A stretch of DNA of 64,000 nucleotides from Psychrobacter nivimaris. Lineage in GTDB: Bacteria > Pseudomonadota > Gammaproteobacteria > Pseudomonadales > Moraxellaceae. A model generated the notes under the pieces. That model did not search any database and had not been told where the DNA came from. It saw only the letters and a program-made list of their open reading frames with translations. Both the position numbers and the translations under genes were made by a program. How positions within the stretch are numbered: position 1 is the first letter of the stretch; the number at the start of each line of letters is the position of its first letter. The stretch spans positions 62,001 to 126,000 of the forward strand of contig NZ_VZIZ01000006.1 in assembly GCF_009812035.1 (NCBI RefSeq), read 5' to 3'. Positions 1 through 10,757 of this stretch are shown here, in pieces.

Positions 1-49
1 TACCTCATATACTCTGCTAGCGCTAATGCTAGTTAGATAAAGGACACTT

Positions 50-1498
50 ATGTTTGCCCATACCATTACTCAGCGTCACCAACAGCCGTCTTACCAGAAT
101 GCGCATATGCCTCTTCGTATTGCAGTTGCTCTTGCGTTGAGTTGTACCGCGATACAAGTACAAGCTGCTGATGATTCTCAGACTTATAACGAACTGCCAG
201 CGCCCGAAGCTGCGTTTGAATACGAGGATCTTGACCTATCACAGAGTCTTGATAACAGTGCGATATCTTCTGATATGAGTACACAAAGTGGCAAAATAAT
301 TAGCAAAGAATTTATTGCTCAGCAAGCCAAGCTATTTTCTGAATGTACCCAAGTTCAGTCTAGTGCTGCTCGACTCGCTTGTTTTGATAAGGTAGCTGAA
401 CAAGGTAAGACACCAAGCTATACCTCAACCAAACAACCAATTGATTTGGCAAAGACCTTTCAAAGTACGGTCTCAGGTAATCCAAAAGTGATATTGGCTG
501 AGTCTCAAACGGCGATGAGCGGGACGACAGTTGAAGATGCAGATACCATCTTAATGACCAATCAGCAAACAGCAGCCAGCAAATTGAAGGCAAACGGTAA
601 CGTAGAAGTAGATGCTGAAACGAATAGTGAGGCACAGATTTTAGAAAATGTAGGTGTCACTCAAACAGATATCGAAAAATTCTCGCCACTCAGTCTATCT
701 TATGACCTAGACAAAAATAGTGAGCGTGGTACTTGGACGGTCAGACCATATCGACCGACGTATCTGTTGCCACTATTTTATACTTTCGATCCCAATTTAA
801 ATCCAAGTACACCATCGCAAGAAACAGATCCTTTTGATTCTAATGATATACGTGAGACTGAGTTAAAGTTCCAATTATCCTTAAAAACAAAAGTCGCAGA
901 AGATTTGTTTGATACCAGTGCTGACCTATGGTTTGGCTATACCCAAGAATCACATTGGCAAGTTTATAACGAAGACAACTCGCGTCCATTCCGTGCTACC
1001 GATTATCAACCTGAAATATTCTTAACCCAACCTGTGACAGCAGATCTGCCTTTTGGTGGACGTCTGCGTATGTTGGGCGCAGGTGCTGTGCATCACTCGA
1101 ATGGACAAGATGACCCATTATCACGTTCATGGAATCGTGCCTATCTCATGGCAGGTGCAGAGTGGGGCAGACTCTCGGTCATACCGCGCCTATGGGCTCG
1201 AGTAAATAGTGAAAATAGTAGCGATGATGATAATCCAGATATCGAAGACTACATGGGCTACGGTGATATCAAATTCTTATATGACTTGCCGGCTGATCAG
1301 AGCATTAGCGGTACCTTGCGCTACAATCCAGGTACCAATAAAGGTGCTGCGCAAATCGACTATATCTATCCTATCTCAGAAAACGTTAATGGTATGGTTC
1401 AGCTATTCCAGGGATATGGTGAGTCGATCATTGATTACAATCATGAAAATACCTCTATCGGCTTCGGTATCGTACTGAATGATTGGAAAGGGCTTTAA
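50..1498 (+). CDS. pldA: Outer-membrane phospholipase A (OMPLA)
   Basis: Calcium-dependent phospholipase A of the outer membrane, which hydrolyses mislocalised phospholipids in the outer leaflet. The C-terminal half is the OMPLA beta-barrel. The catalytic set is visible as His348 and Ser350 in HHSNG, followed by RSWNR with Asn362; the Ser-to-Asn spacing of 12 equals that of the E. coli enzyme (Ser144/Asn156). The start carries a signal peptide (hydrophobic stretch about residues 22-36, likely cleavage after VQA). At 482 aa it is much longer than E. coli PldA (289 aa): about 170 polar residues lie between the signal peptide and the barrel, with a Cys98/Cys111 pair in a C-x12-C motif ending in ACFDK. 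AAAGGA at 39-44 supports the ATG at 50. It appears to be a single-gene unit. Confidence 0.9.
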   Translation: MFAHTITQRHQQPSYQNAHMPLRIAVALALSCTAIQVQAADDSQTYNELPAPEAAFEYEDLDLSQSLDNSAISSDMSTQSGKIISKEFIAQQAKLFSECTQVQSSAARLACFDKVAEQGKTPSYTSTKQPIDLAKTFQSTVSGNPKVILAESQTAMSGTTVEDADTILMTNQQTAASKLKANGNVEVDAETNSEAQILENVGVTQTDIEKFSPLSLSYDLDKNSERGTWTVRPYRPTYLLPLFYTFDPNLNPSTPSQETDPFDSNDIRETELKFQLSLKTKVAEDLFDTSADLWFGYTQESHWQVYNEDNSRPFRATDYQPEIFLTQPVTADLPFGGRLRMLGAGAVHHSNGQDDPLSRSWNRAYLMAGAEWGRLSVIPRLWARVNSENSSDDDNPDIEDYMGYGDIKFLYDLPADQSISGTLRYNPGTNKGAAQIDYIYPISENVNGMVQLFQGYGESIIDYNHENTSIGFGIVLNDWKGL

Positions 1499-1573
1499 TT
1501 CGGAAAGGACACCAATTTGAGAAAGGCTCTAATATAGGTGGAATTTATGATAAGTTATGACAAGTTATAGTTT

Positions 1574-2410
1574 ATGCGCGGTTTAGCGCCTTATCAAACT
1601 GGACTGTGGTTGGCAGAGTATATGGATATGCGCTGCCAACTATGCCGTATTTATCGTAGTACACCACAATCTCAATTATTGCGCCATCAAGCACCATCTA
1701 GCCTACATAATATAGTGGATGCGCCGCCTACACGGACAGCCTTAAAGAAACACTCTTTTCTTACTAATATCGTTCATCAAGCAAACAGCCATTTAAGCAG
1801 TGGTTTACTTTGTGCTCACTGTCACAACGATATCACTTGGTTGCCAAGACCTTTTGAAGTGGATATCGCTCCTAGTATATCTCTATCTATCCAAGCCTCT
1901 ACTTACTACGAGTATCCAATACGTCAATCTATCCGAGCATTTAAGCATCAGGAGGATATGACGAAATTGCCGTTATTATTGCATGCTATACGTCAATTAC
2001 CGCGTCCACACGGTTGTCATCGCAATAACAGTGTGATTGTTGCTATGCCAACGACAAGTCAACGATTGGTCAAACGTGGGTTCGATCCTGTCAGTATTCT
2101 ATCTGCCCAATTGTCTAAATATTGGCAAATTCCTTTATGGCAGGGCATTAAGCGTATTGACGATACAGTTAGTCAGCAAGGACTGTCTCGTGCCGAACGT
2201 CTTAGTAACTTAGATAACGCGTTTGCTCTAATCGAAAAGCCTCCTACAAAACGCTTGCTATTATTTGATGATGTATCTACCACAGGGGCAAGCTTACAAG
2301 CATTAGCGCGAGCGTTCATTTCACCTACAGCAATAAAGTCAGTAACAGATAGCGGCCATAATAGTTATCAAATTTCTGCTTACGTATTAGCACATGGCAG
2401 CAAATCCTAA
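1574..2410 (+). CDS. comF: ComF-family phosphoribosyltransferase-like protein
   Basis: ComF/GntX family protein, linked in naturally competent bacteria to uptake or processing of transforming DNA; its biochemical role is not settled. Two CxxC pairs near the start (MRCQLC about residue 20 and LLCAHC about residue 77) form the usual zinc-finger half. The C-terminal half is a type I phosphoribosyltransferase fold with the PRPP-binding loop LLFDDVSTTGAS (about residues 226-237) and the family segment TTSQRLVKRGFDPV. The length of 278 aa is slightly above the usual 220-250. The start is uncertain: no clear Shine-Dalgarno precedes 1574, and ATG 1622 (MDMRCQLC) is an alternative. The gene lies just upstream of the pilin operon, in keeping with pilus-dependent competence, but probably belongs to a separate transcript. 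Confidence 0.85.
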   Translation: MRGLAPYQTGLWLAEYMDMRCQLCRIYRSTPQSQLLRHQAPSSLHNIVDAPPTRTALKKHSFLTNIVHQANSHLSSGLLCAHCHNDITWLPRPFEVDIAPSISLSIQASTYYEYPIRQSIRAFKHQEDMTKLPLLLHAIRQLPRPHGCHRNNSVIVAMPTTSQRLVKRGFDPVSILSAQLSKYWQIPLWQGIKRIDDTVSQQGLSRAERLSNLDNAFALIEKPPTKRLLLFDDVSTTGASLQALARAFISPTAIKSVTDSGHNSYQISAYVLAHGSKS

Positions 2411-2738
2411 ACCTAGTATATTTTTGTCAGCAATATCTAATTATTGCTAATATATTTCCTTAACGCTATATTATTATAGTTATGTATACTAATTTGTTGT
2501 TCTGAGCTAAATGTCTAAACGATATTTTGGCGAACTAATACATTAATTAAGGACTTCAGAGAGCATCTGTAGACATTTTTAGATGATGTTCATTAAATAT
2601 CGTGGAATGAAAATTGCATATTATTGAATAAATATATGTAAGAAGTCATGGTAGTAGTAAGGTAAAAACATAAGATACTCATACTCAATACGCCGTAAGT
2701 AAAAGACAGATAATTGCAGTTTTAAATAGGAACACGAT
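2411..2738. other. Intergenic region before the minor-pilin operon
   Basis: This AT-rich 328-base spacer separates comF from the minor-pilin operon. I see no gene or clear terminator in it. Its notable content is the GG-N10-GC promoter-like site at 2603-2618. Confidence 0.6.
2603..2618 (+). promoter_or_regulatory. Sigma-54 (-24/-12) promoter candidate for the minor-pilin operon
   Basis: TGGAATGAAAATTGCA has GG at 2604-2605 and GC at 2616-2617 with exactly ten bases between, and the -12 half TTGCA is perfect. The -24 half departs from TGGCAC at two bases. Transcription would start near 2629, giving a leader of about 110 bases before fimT. Two further sites of the same architecture precede the pilin genes at 11441 and 14589. 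Confidence 0.55.
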
Positions 2739-3239
2739 GTGAATGCATCTTTGAACATTCTACCACCTAAGCTGAAGAACGTAAGCTCAGGTTTTACCTT
2801 GATTGAATTGATGGTAACGATTGCTGTACTAGCTATTATTGTCGGTATCGCAGCGCCTAGTATTAGCACTCAACTTGCAAACCAGCGTGTGAAGTCGACA
2901 ACAGCTACTTTAGTTAATGCACTGAAAGAAGCTAAAGCCGAAAGTATTATTCGTCGTCAAAACGTTAGTGTTATATATGACGCTTCTACTACTCCTAAAA
3001 AGATTACCTTACAAGCTAATAGTATCAGCATATCTAGCTATAATATTAGTGAACAAAGCACTATCAGTATCACACCTACTACAGAAACTACGATTGTTTT
3101 CCAGCCTAATAAGTTGATTGCTAGTGACAATGAGATATCATACTTAATCTGCGATAGCGGCTCTAGTAATGAAACACTTGGGCAAGTGCGTGTTAATAAA
3201 ATTGCTAACATCAATACTATAAACGTTGGGAGCTGCTGA
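2739..3239 (+). CDS. fimT: FimT/FimU-type minor pilin (GspH-like)
   Basis: Type IV pilus minor pilin of the GspH/FimT class. It would help prime pilus assembly at the inner membrane and sit near the pilus tip. After a short basic leader the prepilin peptidase site is [21 protein letters not shown], with Glu5 of the mature protein present, followed by the N-terminal hydrophobic helix. The 166-aa length fits. Two cysteines near the C-terminus (LICDSG and VGSC) probably form the usual disulfide. The start is GTG 2739, with AGGAAC about 8 bases upstream. It is the first gene of a seven-gene operon and its stop overlaps the pilV start by one base (TGATG). Confidence 0.88.
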   Translation: MNASLNILPPKLKNVSSGFTLIELMVTIAVLAIIVGIAAPSISTQLANQRVKSTTATLVNALKEAKAESIIRRQNVSVIYDASTTPKKITLQANSISISSYNISEQSTISITPTTETTIVFQPNKLIASDNEISYLICDSGSSNETLGQVRVNKIANINTINVGSC

Positions 3240-3739
3240 TGAAAGCGAAGTCTACACAGGAGGGCGTAGGGCTGATAGAGGTGATGGTTGCGATTCTATT
3301 ACTATCTGTTGCAGTACTTGGATTTAGTGCTCTACAATTGCGAACAATTAGTGCTACTGATGAGAGCTTGCTACGCACTCAGGCACTCAGTGTTATCCGT
3401 GGCTTAGCGGAGAATATGCGTGCTAATTCGCAACAAATTGATACCTATCAACAGACAATTAATGATGCTACAAAGACCGTTGAAAGCTGTACTGAATGTA
3501 CTGCTGAGCAGATTGCTATTAATGAGTCTAAAGCAGCATTTGAGCAGTTAAACGACTATGGTATTAGTGTGAAAATGGTTATTTGTCCAGGAACAGCTGA
3601 TTTTTCTCAGGTCAAATGTGTGATCGCGGCCTGGAGAGATACTAAGCCATTAATGGATGATAGTGACAATGATGCTTGTGCGAATGAAAATGGTATTTAT
3701 AACAGTGGTAGTAACTGTATCATTGTGGAGACATATTGA
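3239..3739 (+). CDS. pilV: Minor pilin PilV
   Basis: Type IV pilus minor pilin of the PilV (GspI-like) family, part of the tip/priming complex with FimT/FimU, PilW, PilX and PilE. The prepilin site is QEG|VGLIEVMVAILLLSVAVLG with Glu5 conserved, followed by ALQLRTISATDESLLRTQAL, which matches the PilV pattern. The first mature residue is Val instead of the usual Phe or Met. Several cysteines follow (ESCTEC, VICPG, VKCVI, DACAN, SNCII). ATG 3239 overlaps the fimT stop, and the pilV stop overlaps pilW in the same TGATG arrangement, which points to translational coupling. Confidence 0.88.
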   Translation: MKAKSTQEGVGLIEVMVAILLLSVAVLGFSALQLRTISATDESLLRTQALSVIRGLAENMRANSQQIDTYQQTINDATKTVESCTECTAEQIAINESKAAFEQLNDYGISVKMVICPGTADFSQVKCVIAAWRDTKPLMDDSDNDACANENGIYNSGSNCIIVETY

Positions 3740-4725
3740 TGAAATCCGATATACCTATAAACATTAGATATCATCAAGGCTTTACACTGATTGAGCTTAT
3801 GATTTCGCTAGTTTTAGGCTTGTTAATATCAGCTGCTGTAATTCAGGTTTTTATTACTAGTCAACGTGTAGATCGCATACAGAATGCAGGTTCTGAAATT
3901 CAGGATTCAGCAATATTTGGTTTGCAAGGTTTAGAATATCAGTTAAGACTGGCAAATCTTGGCAATGATGGAGTGCCTCTTAATGACAAAACTACTATAG
4001 GCGGTGTGGTACTTACTTCTAGCGACGATGATACAGATCTTGTCAATGTTTTAACTACAAACGAGCTAAAGGATGGTTTTTTGACTCGTAGTCATGATAT
4101 GAGCAGTACGGGAAATAAAGATCGTAGATGGAACGGTCTGACTAACACCGATGTTGCTAGTGACCAGCTTACTATTCAATATACTAATACTACAGGTCAG
4201 GTGCTACAAGATTGCGAAGGTAAAAATGTGGAAGTGAATGAGCACGTAATTACTCGTTATTTTATAGCAGAAGACGATAATAAAACTGGTCTAGATAGAA
4301 AGAACTTAAATCTGAATTGTGATGCAGGTAGAATAGAAAAGAAAAATGATACTGAATACGAACACCAAGACTTTGGTGATATTGGTCAAACTGTCATTAG
4401 AAATGTAGATCAATTTAATATTCGTTTAGGTGTAAAACAAGAAGTTCCTACAGCAGGAGGAGGTAGTAGCTATGAATATCGAGATATGACAGTCAAACAA
4501 TACATGGATCTCACTACTGATAAGCCTTTTATTACTAATATTAAGCTGGCCATATTGGCTAGAAGTACGGCGAATAGCCCAGTAGATAGTAACAACAAGT
4601 TTGACATATTTGGTGTAGAGCAAACTCTAAAACCACAAACGGACGCGCCAAACTATTTACGTAGAGTCTATACCACCAATACGCTATTACGTAATGCTAG
4701 AATCGTAAATATTATTAGAAGTTAG
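3739..4725 (+). CDS. pilW: Minor pilin PilW
   Basis: Type IV pilus minor pilin PilW (GspJ-like), needed with PilV, PilX and PilY1 for normal piliation. The prepilin site is [23 protein letters not shown] with Glu5. The family segment IQDSAIFGLQGLEYQLRLANLG follows, with the typical PilW C-terminus (TNTLLRNARIVNI). The protein is 328 aa. I chose ATG 3739 because it overlaps the pilV stop by one base just as pilV overlaps fimT; a TTG three bases upstream is less likely. Confidence 0.87.
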   Translation: MKSDIPINIRYHQGFTLIELMISLVLGLLISAAVIQVFITSQRVDRIQNAGSEIQDSAIFGLQGLEYQLRLANLGNDGVPLNDKTTIGGVVLTSSDDDTDLVNVLTTNELKDGFLTRSHDMSSTGNKDRRWNGLTNTDVASDQLTIQYTNTTGQVLQDCEGKNVEVNEHVITRYFIAEDDNKTGLDRKNLNLNCDAGRIEKKNDTEYEHQDFGDIGQTVIRNVDQFNIRLGVKQEVPTAGGGSSYEYRDMTVKQYMDLTTDKPFITNIKLAILARSTANSPVDSNNKFDIFGVEQTLKPQTDAPNYLRRVYTTNTLLRNARIVNIIRS

Positions 4726-4838
4726 CAGCTAATATAGAAAAGTAGGTTTATCTAGTTTATTTTAGTGGCAGTGGCACAACTTCTTTGATCAATCCATCAG
4801 ATCAAGCTTATCTTGACTGTAAAAGGTAATAGTTAGCT

Positions 4839-5657
4839 ATGAATAGCAACCGCTCGCGCACTTATCCTTCAATAGCTTCCGCCCAGCGCGGTGCGGTATT
4901 GATTGTGGTCTTATTATTTTTGACCTTGATTATATTAGTCGGTGTGATTGCGGTACGTAATAGTAGTACCGATCTTAAGCTAGCGACTAGCGATCAGATA
5001 AATACGGTACTACTGCAGTCCTCAGATAGTGTCAATAACAAGATCGAGATGTCGGTAAACGGCTTGCCCTCTAGTGAGCAATACAAGCAGATAATGGGGA
5101 TTACCGGTATTTTTGGCTACTATTTTTTGGGTGATAATGATGATGACCTGATCGATTTTTGTTATCGACCCCGTTCCGCCTTTTTCAATATTGATAACGC
5201 AGTTATACGCCGTGGTGGTGGCAAGATAGTCAATAATACTACTGGGTATTGTGACCCCACTCAGGCTGATGATTATACGAGCAGTCGTAACACTACCATG
5301 ACGCAAGTTATGATCAAAAACGTGAGCTCTACTGCTAATAGTGGGCCTTTTGAGCAGATGAGCCTAGGCTCGGACTCTGAAGAAAAAACTTCAAAAATGT
5401 ATACCTTTGATATTTACTCGACCTCAGTATTACCTGCCTATGGTAATGCCAAAAATCAGAAAGTAAAAGAGTGCTTTGCAAAAGATGCCTCGGATGACGT
5501 AGACGGTGTGGCAAAATGTATGAGCGACAATAACATACCTAATAAAATGCTGGTAGAGCAGGTCGATGTGGCCAATATAGAAAGTAGCGATTACTGTACT
5601 TATTTCGGTAATAGTACCAAAACAGGTAGCTCAAATGCCTTGTGTAGAAACAGCTAA
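4839..5657 (+). CDS. pilX: Minor pilin PilX
   Basis: Type IV pilus minor pilin PilX. The prepilin site is QRG|AVLIVVLLFLTLIILVGVIAV, and the usual Glu5 is absent, as is typical of PilX/GspK proteins that sit at the tip. The next segment, RNSSTDLKLATSDQ, resembles the PilX N-terminal helix. It is 272 aa, longer than the roughly 200 aa common in Pseudomonas. C-terminal cysteines (ECFAK, KCMSD, DYCTY, LCRNS) suggest disulfides. ATG 4839 follows AAAGG about 12 bases upstream. A 113-base spacer separates it from pilW; pilY1 starts 76 bases downstream. Confidence 0.8.
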   Translation: MNSNRSRTYPSIASAQRGAVLIVVLLFLTLIILVGVIAVRNSSTDLKLATSDQINTVLLQSSDSVNNKIEMSVNGLPSSEQYKQIMGITGIFGYYFLGDNDDDLIDFCYRPRSAFFNIDNAVIRRGGGKIVNNTTGYCDPTQADDYTSSRNTTMTQVMIKNVSSTANSGPFEQMSLGSDSEEKTSKMYTFDIYSTSVLPAYGNAKNQKVKECFAKDASDDVDGVAKCMSDNNIPNKMLVEQVDVANIESSDYCTYFGNSTKTGSSNALCRNS

Positions 5658-5733
5658 GTCACGCACAGCTGATCCTAGAGCTATTACACAAATGCTGTCA
5701 CGCTTATGGTAGCTATGATTAAGAGATAATATT

Positions 5734-8700
5734 ATGAAACTCAAACCTATCAATCGTTTTCAAGCTTCCGTGGCTAAAGCTATTGCATCTAATGCTCAAA
5801 ATATCAGTAAACCTTGGTGGCGTGTCTCTAGTCTGAGTGCTGCGGTATTGGGTATGATTTGCATGACTATGTCGCAAGCGGCAGTCAATCAAGATGGCGT
5901 AGTCAGCCAAATTGGTGATTTGAGTATCTATCAGCCGGCTGCGACTGCACGTACTAACCTGATGATGATGATTGATACCTCAGGTTCGATGGGGATCAGC
6001 TCTTTAGTACTACCAAAAGTCAACCCTTTTGGTAGTCCGGGTGATGTAGATGTCCCCTTGTGTGATCGTGTCCCAGTCGCAGAGTATAATAACTCTAGAA
6101 ATACGGCTTATAATATTTTTGAATGGGCTTATAACCTCACCGATAAAAATCCAGCTAACGAGACTTTCAATAAAACCTCTATAAAAAAGAGCGTCACGAT
6201 TGGTTCTGAAACGATTGATTATTATGTGCGCGGCTGTACGAAGGAGGTTGGACAGGGAGCGAATGCCAAAACGGTTACAGAACTAGATCGACTGTCGCGT
6301 CTAAAAGATGCCTTACTACCTTTATTAGCCAGTGATCAGATCAGTGATACTGTATATATGGGACTTGGACACTTTTCATCAAAGGCAGAGCCTAGCGCAG
6401 GTGAGCCGATTACTATTGGTAATGCATCTAACGTATTAGTAGATGGTCACTCCGGGCGCATACTAGTGCCTGCAGCACCTTTGACGACAGCCCAGCGCCA
6501 GAAAATAGCAAAAGAGCTGGCAGGCTTTCAGTCACTTGACACCACCACAGATGAAAAGGGTAAAAAGGATTCTGATCTCAAGCTCTCTAGCGATAGCTAT
6601 CCAGATGTCACTAAGCCCTCAAGTGGTACACCTACTGCTCATGCTTATGCAGAAGCAGGGGCATATATGATGGGGACTGGTACAGGTGTAGATACTAAGA
6701 CTGTAAAAAATGTAGGAATCATTTACGATGGCTATATGGTGAAGCAGAAATCTGTTAATGAAGATAAACAGGTATACTTTGTTTGCATTGAGTTAGGTAC
6801 TAATAAAACCTCAGCAATCGGAGCCGTTGTAGAACAATGCGTGAACAATTGGCCAGGACGTAATGGCAGTAATATCGCTCAGGGTACTGTCAATAACGGT
6901 ATTTATTACCCTAACGGTTCTGGTGGATGGGGAAGAGTGACTAGCCAAGCTGATTTTAAAACGAAAATAAAAAGTTTAACTGGTAAAGATGTCTCCATAA
7001 ATGACTTATGGGACACTTATGAGGCGCTACCCGTTGGCTGGCGTTACGGCGGTTGGTTAAAAGTAGATCAAGAACCACTGGATATCGAACCTATCGTTGG
7101 TACAGTATGGGGCTATGGTGAGGGTATTAGAGGCTTAGTGTCCTATCGAACCAGCCCGTTTTCCATAGTTCCTGATACAGAGAACTTATTTGGCGGTTTG
7201 AGGTACTCAGCACCCGACACTAAAAACCCTAATGGCACAGCTTATATTCAAGGTAGTAGCACAGAGACCTGTGATAGTAATGGTATCTATTTCTTAACCG
7301 ATGGCGCGCCAAACTCGACTAAGCCTGAAATGGCGCGTACGATTATGAACCGATCATTAACTAATTCTTATGGAATAAGTGGTGTACCAACTGGATTGGT
7401 CTCACCAAAATTACAATCCAACCTTTTCGTTGGTGAAACAGGCGGTTGGGAATATATCGGTGAATATGCCAAAAAACTATATGACAAAACCGAGAATCCA
7501 TCTGGGGCTAGTATTAGAACAGCGGTAGCAGGCTTTGGCTCATCATTTGCAGGCATCCCTAAAAATAGCGATGGTACTTATAACTGCGAAGCGGCAACCA
7601 GTCTAGATGCCAAAAACGCTTGTAAATGGGGTGGGCCAAATTACGGTAACGGTGGTTTCTTTTATGCACAAAGCTCTGAGGATATTGCCAATAGTGTGCA
7701 AAAGTTCATCACTGACTTAAATCAGATTATTAATACCACTCCAGCAGGTACGATTACTGTGCCTGAAGATCCATATAGAACCAGTACCACTTTGCCTTAC
7801 GCTTATCTGCCAATGATTGAGCCTAAGGTAGGCGATACTTTTAAGGTATGGCCGGGCAATCTTAAAAAGTACGAAACTAAGAACGGCACCTTATATGGTA
7901 AGAATAACCATCGTCTCTACAGCGATATAAAAGGCACTCTTAATGATAGTGCAGCGGATCAGTGGCAGCAGTCTAGCCCTATACTAGGGAATGCTTCAGT
8001 CACTAACGGCGGGTTTTATTCTCGTCTGCGCGCTCCTACTCTCAGCGCAGTAGCTAGTACGCGCAATGTATTTATTGAAAACTACAAAGTTTTAGATAAC
8101 ACAACCATACCTAGCGGCGTAGTCAAAGTAGGTGTCGATAGTACAGGTACTCCGATAGGCTTCCCAAAAATCAACGATAGCGTTTATCGCTCTGGTGGCT
8201 TGTCACTACTGCAGTCCAAACGCATTATGTTAAAGTTTTTAGGTTATGACGTTGATTACTTATTTGACTATAGAGATAGTGACGGTACGGTTACCTATAT
8301 AGACGAGATGAAAATGCAAAACCACCTTCCAACTGACACTATTCGTCAGGTCGGCGGTGTGGTTCATTCAAAACCCACGTTAGTCTCTTATAGTGCAGAG
8401 GTAGATGAAGCCGGTAACATTACTGCGGACAACCGTGAGGACTATCTATTATTTGGCTCAATGGATGGAGCGCTGCATCTGGTGGATGCTGAGACTGGTG
8501 AGGAGCAGTGGGCGCTAGTGCTACATGAGATGTTCCGTAAGCAGCCCAAAGCGTTAATCAAAGGTGCGATGGGAGAGTTAAGTTTTGGGGTCGACGCTCC
8601 TTGGTTAGTGAGTGCAAAATATCGTTATCAGTCAACCACGACTAATGATGGTACCAAGATTCGCAAAGTATCATTATATAAGCCTGATAGTAGCAATGCA

Positions 8701-10191
8701 GACGACGTTACTAACACCAGCAACTTCTTGCCTATGGCGGCCTACGGCGGCTTTCGTATGGGCGCTGATGGACTATACGGCTTAGATTTAGAGGATAAAG
8801 ATAAGCCTAAGATATTATTTAGTATTACTGCTGATACTACTAATGCTACGCCTGTGCTACACCAGAATAATAACGGTACGTTACAGACCACAGTGAATAG
8901 TAATTATAGCAATGTAGGTCAAATCTGGAATCGGGTTACTACCGCACGCATAGGTGCTGGCACGGCCAATGGCAAAGCCAAAGATGTGATCATCTTCGGT
9001 GGCGGCTATGATATGGCTTATGAAGATCCGCAGTTTGTACCTACCACTGCTGCTAGAGGAAGCTCACTATACATCGCTGATGCCAAGACAGGCGAGCATA
9101 TATGGTCGTGGGACAACCCGTATAATCATAGTATCGTCGCAGGTGTCACCCCGCTTGATCGTAATAACGATGGTCTATTTGATCACTTATACTTTGCTGA
9201 CTTAGGCGGAAATGTGTTCCGTGCTGACTTTATCAATAGTAAGACAGAAACTTATAGCAATGTACGAGTAGTAAGAGTGCTAGAAGCCTCTAGTAGCGAC
9301 GCTGCAAAGCAGATGCCTTACCGTTTCTACGATCGTCCCGTCGTAAGCTTCTATAGAGATGCTCAGAGCAAGATATTTGCATTAGTGAACCTCGCTTCAG
9401 GGGATCGTAGCTCACCTTTAGCCAAGCGTCGTGACGTTAATAGTACTAATAACTCCAAAGCCAACCGGATTTACGGGATAATCGACAGAGATATAGTGCT
9501 GCCTGATTTATTGACCGTAGCCACATCAACTCTTAACGTTAGGAATATGGACGATGATGACTTGGTTGAGCTTGGCGGCGATAAACTAAGGACAAATGCG
9601 AGTACGGGTCTGCGTGCTGCTAAAGAAAACTTAATCGCCGAGATGGTCAATAAGACCAAAAATGGCTGGTACTATCCACTAACCCGATTCGCAGGACATG
9701 AAAACGTCTCACACCTAAAAGCCGTAGGCGATTATCGCGTCATCAATAGCTTCCTATATACGTCAATCTACGATCCTAATATATCGTATAACGATGGCAA
9801 TGTCTGTGAGGCACAAACGCTCGGTGGTTCAGAGACTCAGCTATACTGTCTCCCTTACGGCGTCTGCATGGACGAAAGCTCTCTTACCGGTACCGGTGGC
9901 TTCTTGCCCGCGGGTAAGGGTATTCAGGAGCTTGCGCTAGGAGCAGTCAATGCGCAAAATCTAGATACCACAACGCTGTTAGGTATCCGTACTTTGAGCG
10001 AGCGTATGGATGATCCGCGGTTAGGCTATGGAAGTGACCCGAACAAAGATCCTATTAAGTTTATTACCGATCCTGACAATCCTAACCCTTATGGCAACGC
10101 GACTACGACCGATGGTGATGGCATCATGGCCAGTATTTTGTTCAAGCCAAGGTTTGAGCTGACTCCAACGCAGTGGTTTGAGAGTAACTAA
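5734..10191 (+). CDS. pilY1: PilY1-type pilus tip adhesin with von Willebrand A domain
   Basis: Large secreted pilus-tip protein that controls pilus extension and retraction and acts as adhesin or mechanosensor. A long signal peptide ends near SQAA (residue about 50). A von Willebrand A-like region follows with the MIDAS motif DTSGS at residues 81-85 and the later motif FLTDGAPN. The C-terminal half is the PilY1 beta-propeller domain with [20 protein letters not shown] and a calcium-binding loop (Asp1142, Asn1144, Asp1146, Asp1150 in [18 protein letters not shown]). That loop is the one tied to retraction control in Pseudomonas. The protein is 1485 aa, larger than Pseudomonas PilY1 (about 1160 aa), with extra sequence in the N-terminal half. 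Its stop overlaps the next pilin start (TAATG). Confidence 0.9.
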   Translation: MKLKPINRFQASVAKAIASNAQNISKPWWRVSSLSAAVLGMICMTMSQAAVNQDGVVSQIGDLSIYQPAATARTNLMMMIDTSGSMGISSLVLPKVNPFGSPGDVDVPLCDRVPVAEYNNSRNTAYNIFEWAYNLTDKNPANETFNKTSIKKSVTIGSETIDYYVRGCTKEVGQGANAKTVTELDRLSRLKDALLPLLASDQISDTVYMGLGHFSSKAEPSAGEPITIGNASNVLVDGHSGRILVPAAPLTTAQRQKIAKELAGFQSLDTTTDEKGKKDSDLKLSSDSYPDVTKPSSGTPTAHAYAEAGAYMMGTGTGVDTKTVKNVGIIYDGYMVKQKSVNEDKQVYFVCIELGTNKTSAIGAVVEQCVNNWPGRNGSNIAQGTVNNGIYYPNGSGGWGRVTSQADFKTKIKSLTGKDVSINDLWDTYEALPVGWRYGGWLKVDQEPLDIEPIVGTVWGYGEGIRGLVSYRTSPFSIVPDTENLFGGLRYSAPDTKNPNGTAYIQGSSTETCDSNGIYFLTDGAPNSTKPEMARTIMNRSLTNSYGISGVPTGLVSPKLQSNLFVGETGGWEYIGEYAKKLYDKTENPSGASIRTAVAGFGSSFAGIPKNSDGTYNCEAATSLDAKNACKWGGPNYGNGGFFYAQSSEDIANSVQKFITDLNQIINTTPAGTITVPEDPYRTSTTLPYAYLPMIEPKVGDTFKVWPGNLKKYETKNGTLYGKNNHRLYSDIKGTLNDSAADQWQQSSPILGNASVTNGGFYSRLRAPTLSAVASTRNVFIENYKVLDNTTIPSGVVKVGVDSTGTPIGFPKINDSVYRSGGLSLLQSKRIMLKFLGYDVDYLFDYRDSDGTVTYIDEMKMQNHLPTDTIRQVGGVVHSKPTLVSYSAEVDEAGNITADNREDYLLFGSMDGALHLVDAETGEEQWALVLHEMFRKQPKALIKGAMGELSFGVDAPWLVSAKYRYQSTTTNDGTKIRKVSLYKPDSSNADDVTNTSNFLPMAAYGGFRMGADGLYGLDLEDKDKPKILFSITADTTNATPVLHQNNNGTLQTTVNSNYSNVGQIWNRVTTARIGAGTANGKAKDVIIFGGGYDMAYEDPQFVPTTAARGSSLYIADAKTGEHIWSWDNPYNHSIVAGVTPLDRNNDGLFDHLYFADLGGNVFRADFINSKTETYSNVRVVRVLEASSSDAAKQMPYRFYDRPVVSFYRDAQSKIFALVNLASGDRSSPLAKRRDVNSTNNSKANRIYGIIDRDIVLPDLLTVATSTLNVRNMDDDDLVELGGDKLRTNASTGLRAAKENLIAEMVNKTKNGWYYPLTRFAGHENVSHLKAVGDYRVINSFLYTSIYDPNISYNDGNVCEAQTLGGSETQLYCLPYGVCMDESSLTGTGGFLPAGKGIQELALGAVNAQNLDTTTLLGIRTLSERMDDPRLGYGSDPNKDPIKFITDPDNPNPYGNATTTDGDGIMASILFKPRFELTPTQWFESN

Positions 10192-10757
10192 TGCTTATCC
10201 GTCCCGCTAAGTCTAATCAGAGCGCCAGCTCAGGATTTACGCTCATAGAGCTGATGATTATTGTCATTATCATCGGCATATTGGCGGCCATTGCTATTCC
10301 CAGCTATAGGCAATATGTGATAAGAAATGCCGAGCGTGATGTGCAAGCTAAAATGCTTAATTTAGAGTTGCAGCTGGAGCGATGGCGATCATCCGCATTA
10401 ACTTATAAAGGTTTTGAACCGCAGACAATTAATAGCGCTGATAATAAGGCAAGCTATGGTTACGATGCCAGCAACACGATTATTTATGTACCACAAGGCA
10501 GTAATGCCACCAACTATCGCTACCAGATTACCCTTGTCGATGGTGCTGCTGACCCTGAGAAGTCTTTGGTGACAACTGATACCGCTATTGATAACGCGAC
10601 AGGCAGGACATGGAAGATGCTGGCAACGCCTAATAGTACAGGTACCTTTAAAGAAGCGAACAATATGTTAATGACCAGCACAGGTATACGTTGTCAAAAC
10701 AAGAGTAGTATCACGATTACGGCGACTAACTGCGGTACAGGTCAGGAGGAGTGGTGA
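10191..10757 (+). CDS. pilE: PilE-type minor pilin 1
   Basis: Type IV minor pilin of the PilE class. The prepilin site is [27 protein letters not shown] with Glu5, followed by [27 protein letters not shown], which is the PilE helix pattern. It is 188 aa with a C-terminal cysteine pair (GIRCQN and TNCGTG). ATG 10191 shares a base with the pilY1 stop. PilE normally closes the fimU-pilVWXY1E cluster; here a second PilE follows at once, so this copy may be an additional tip or adaptor subunit. Confidence 0.85.
   Translation: MLIRPAKSNQSASSGFTLIELMIIVIIIGILAAIAIPSYRQYVIRNAERDVQAKMLNLELQLERWRSSALTYKGFEPQTINSADNKASYGYDASNTIIYVPQGSNATNYRYQITLVDGAADPEKSLVTTDTAIDNATGRTWKMLATPNSTGTFKEANNMLMTSTGIRCQNKSSITITATNCGTGQEEW

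Noticed and set aside
4766..4785. TGGCAC before pilX looked like another sigma-54 -24 box.
   Set aside because: No GC lies ten bases after the GG, so the -12 element is missing.
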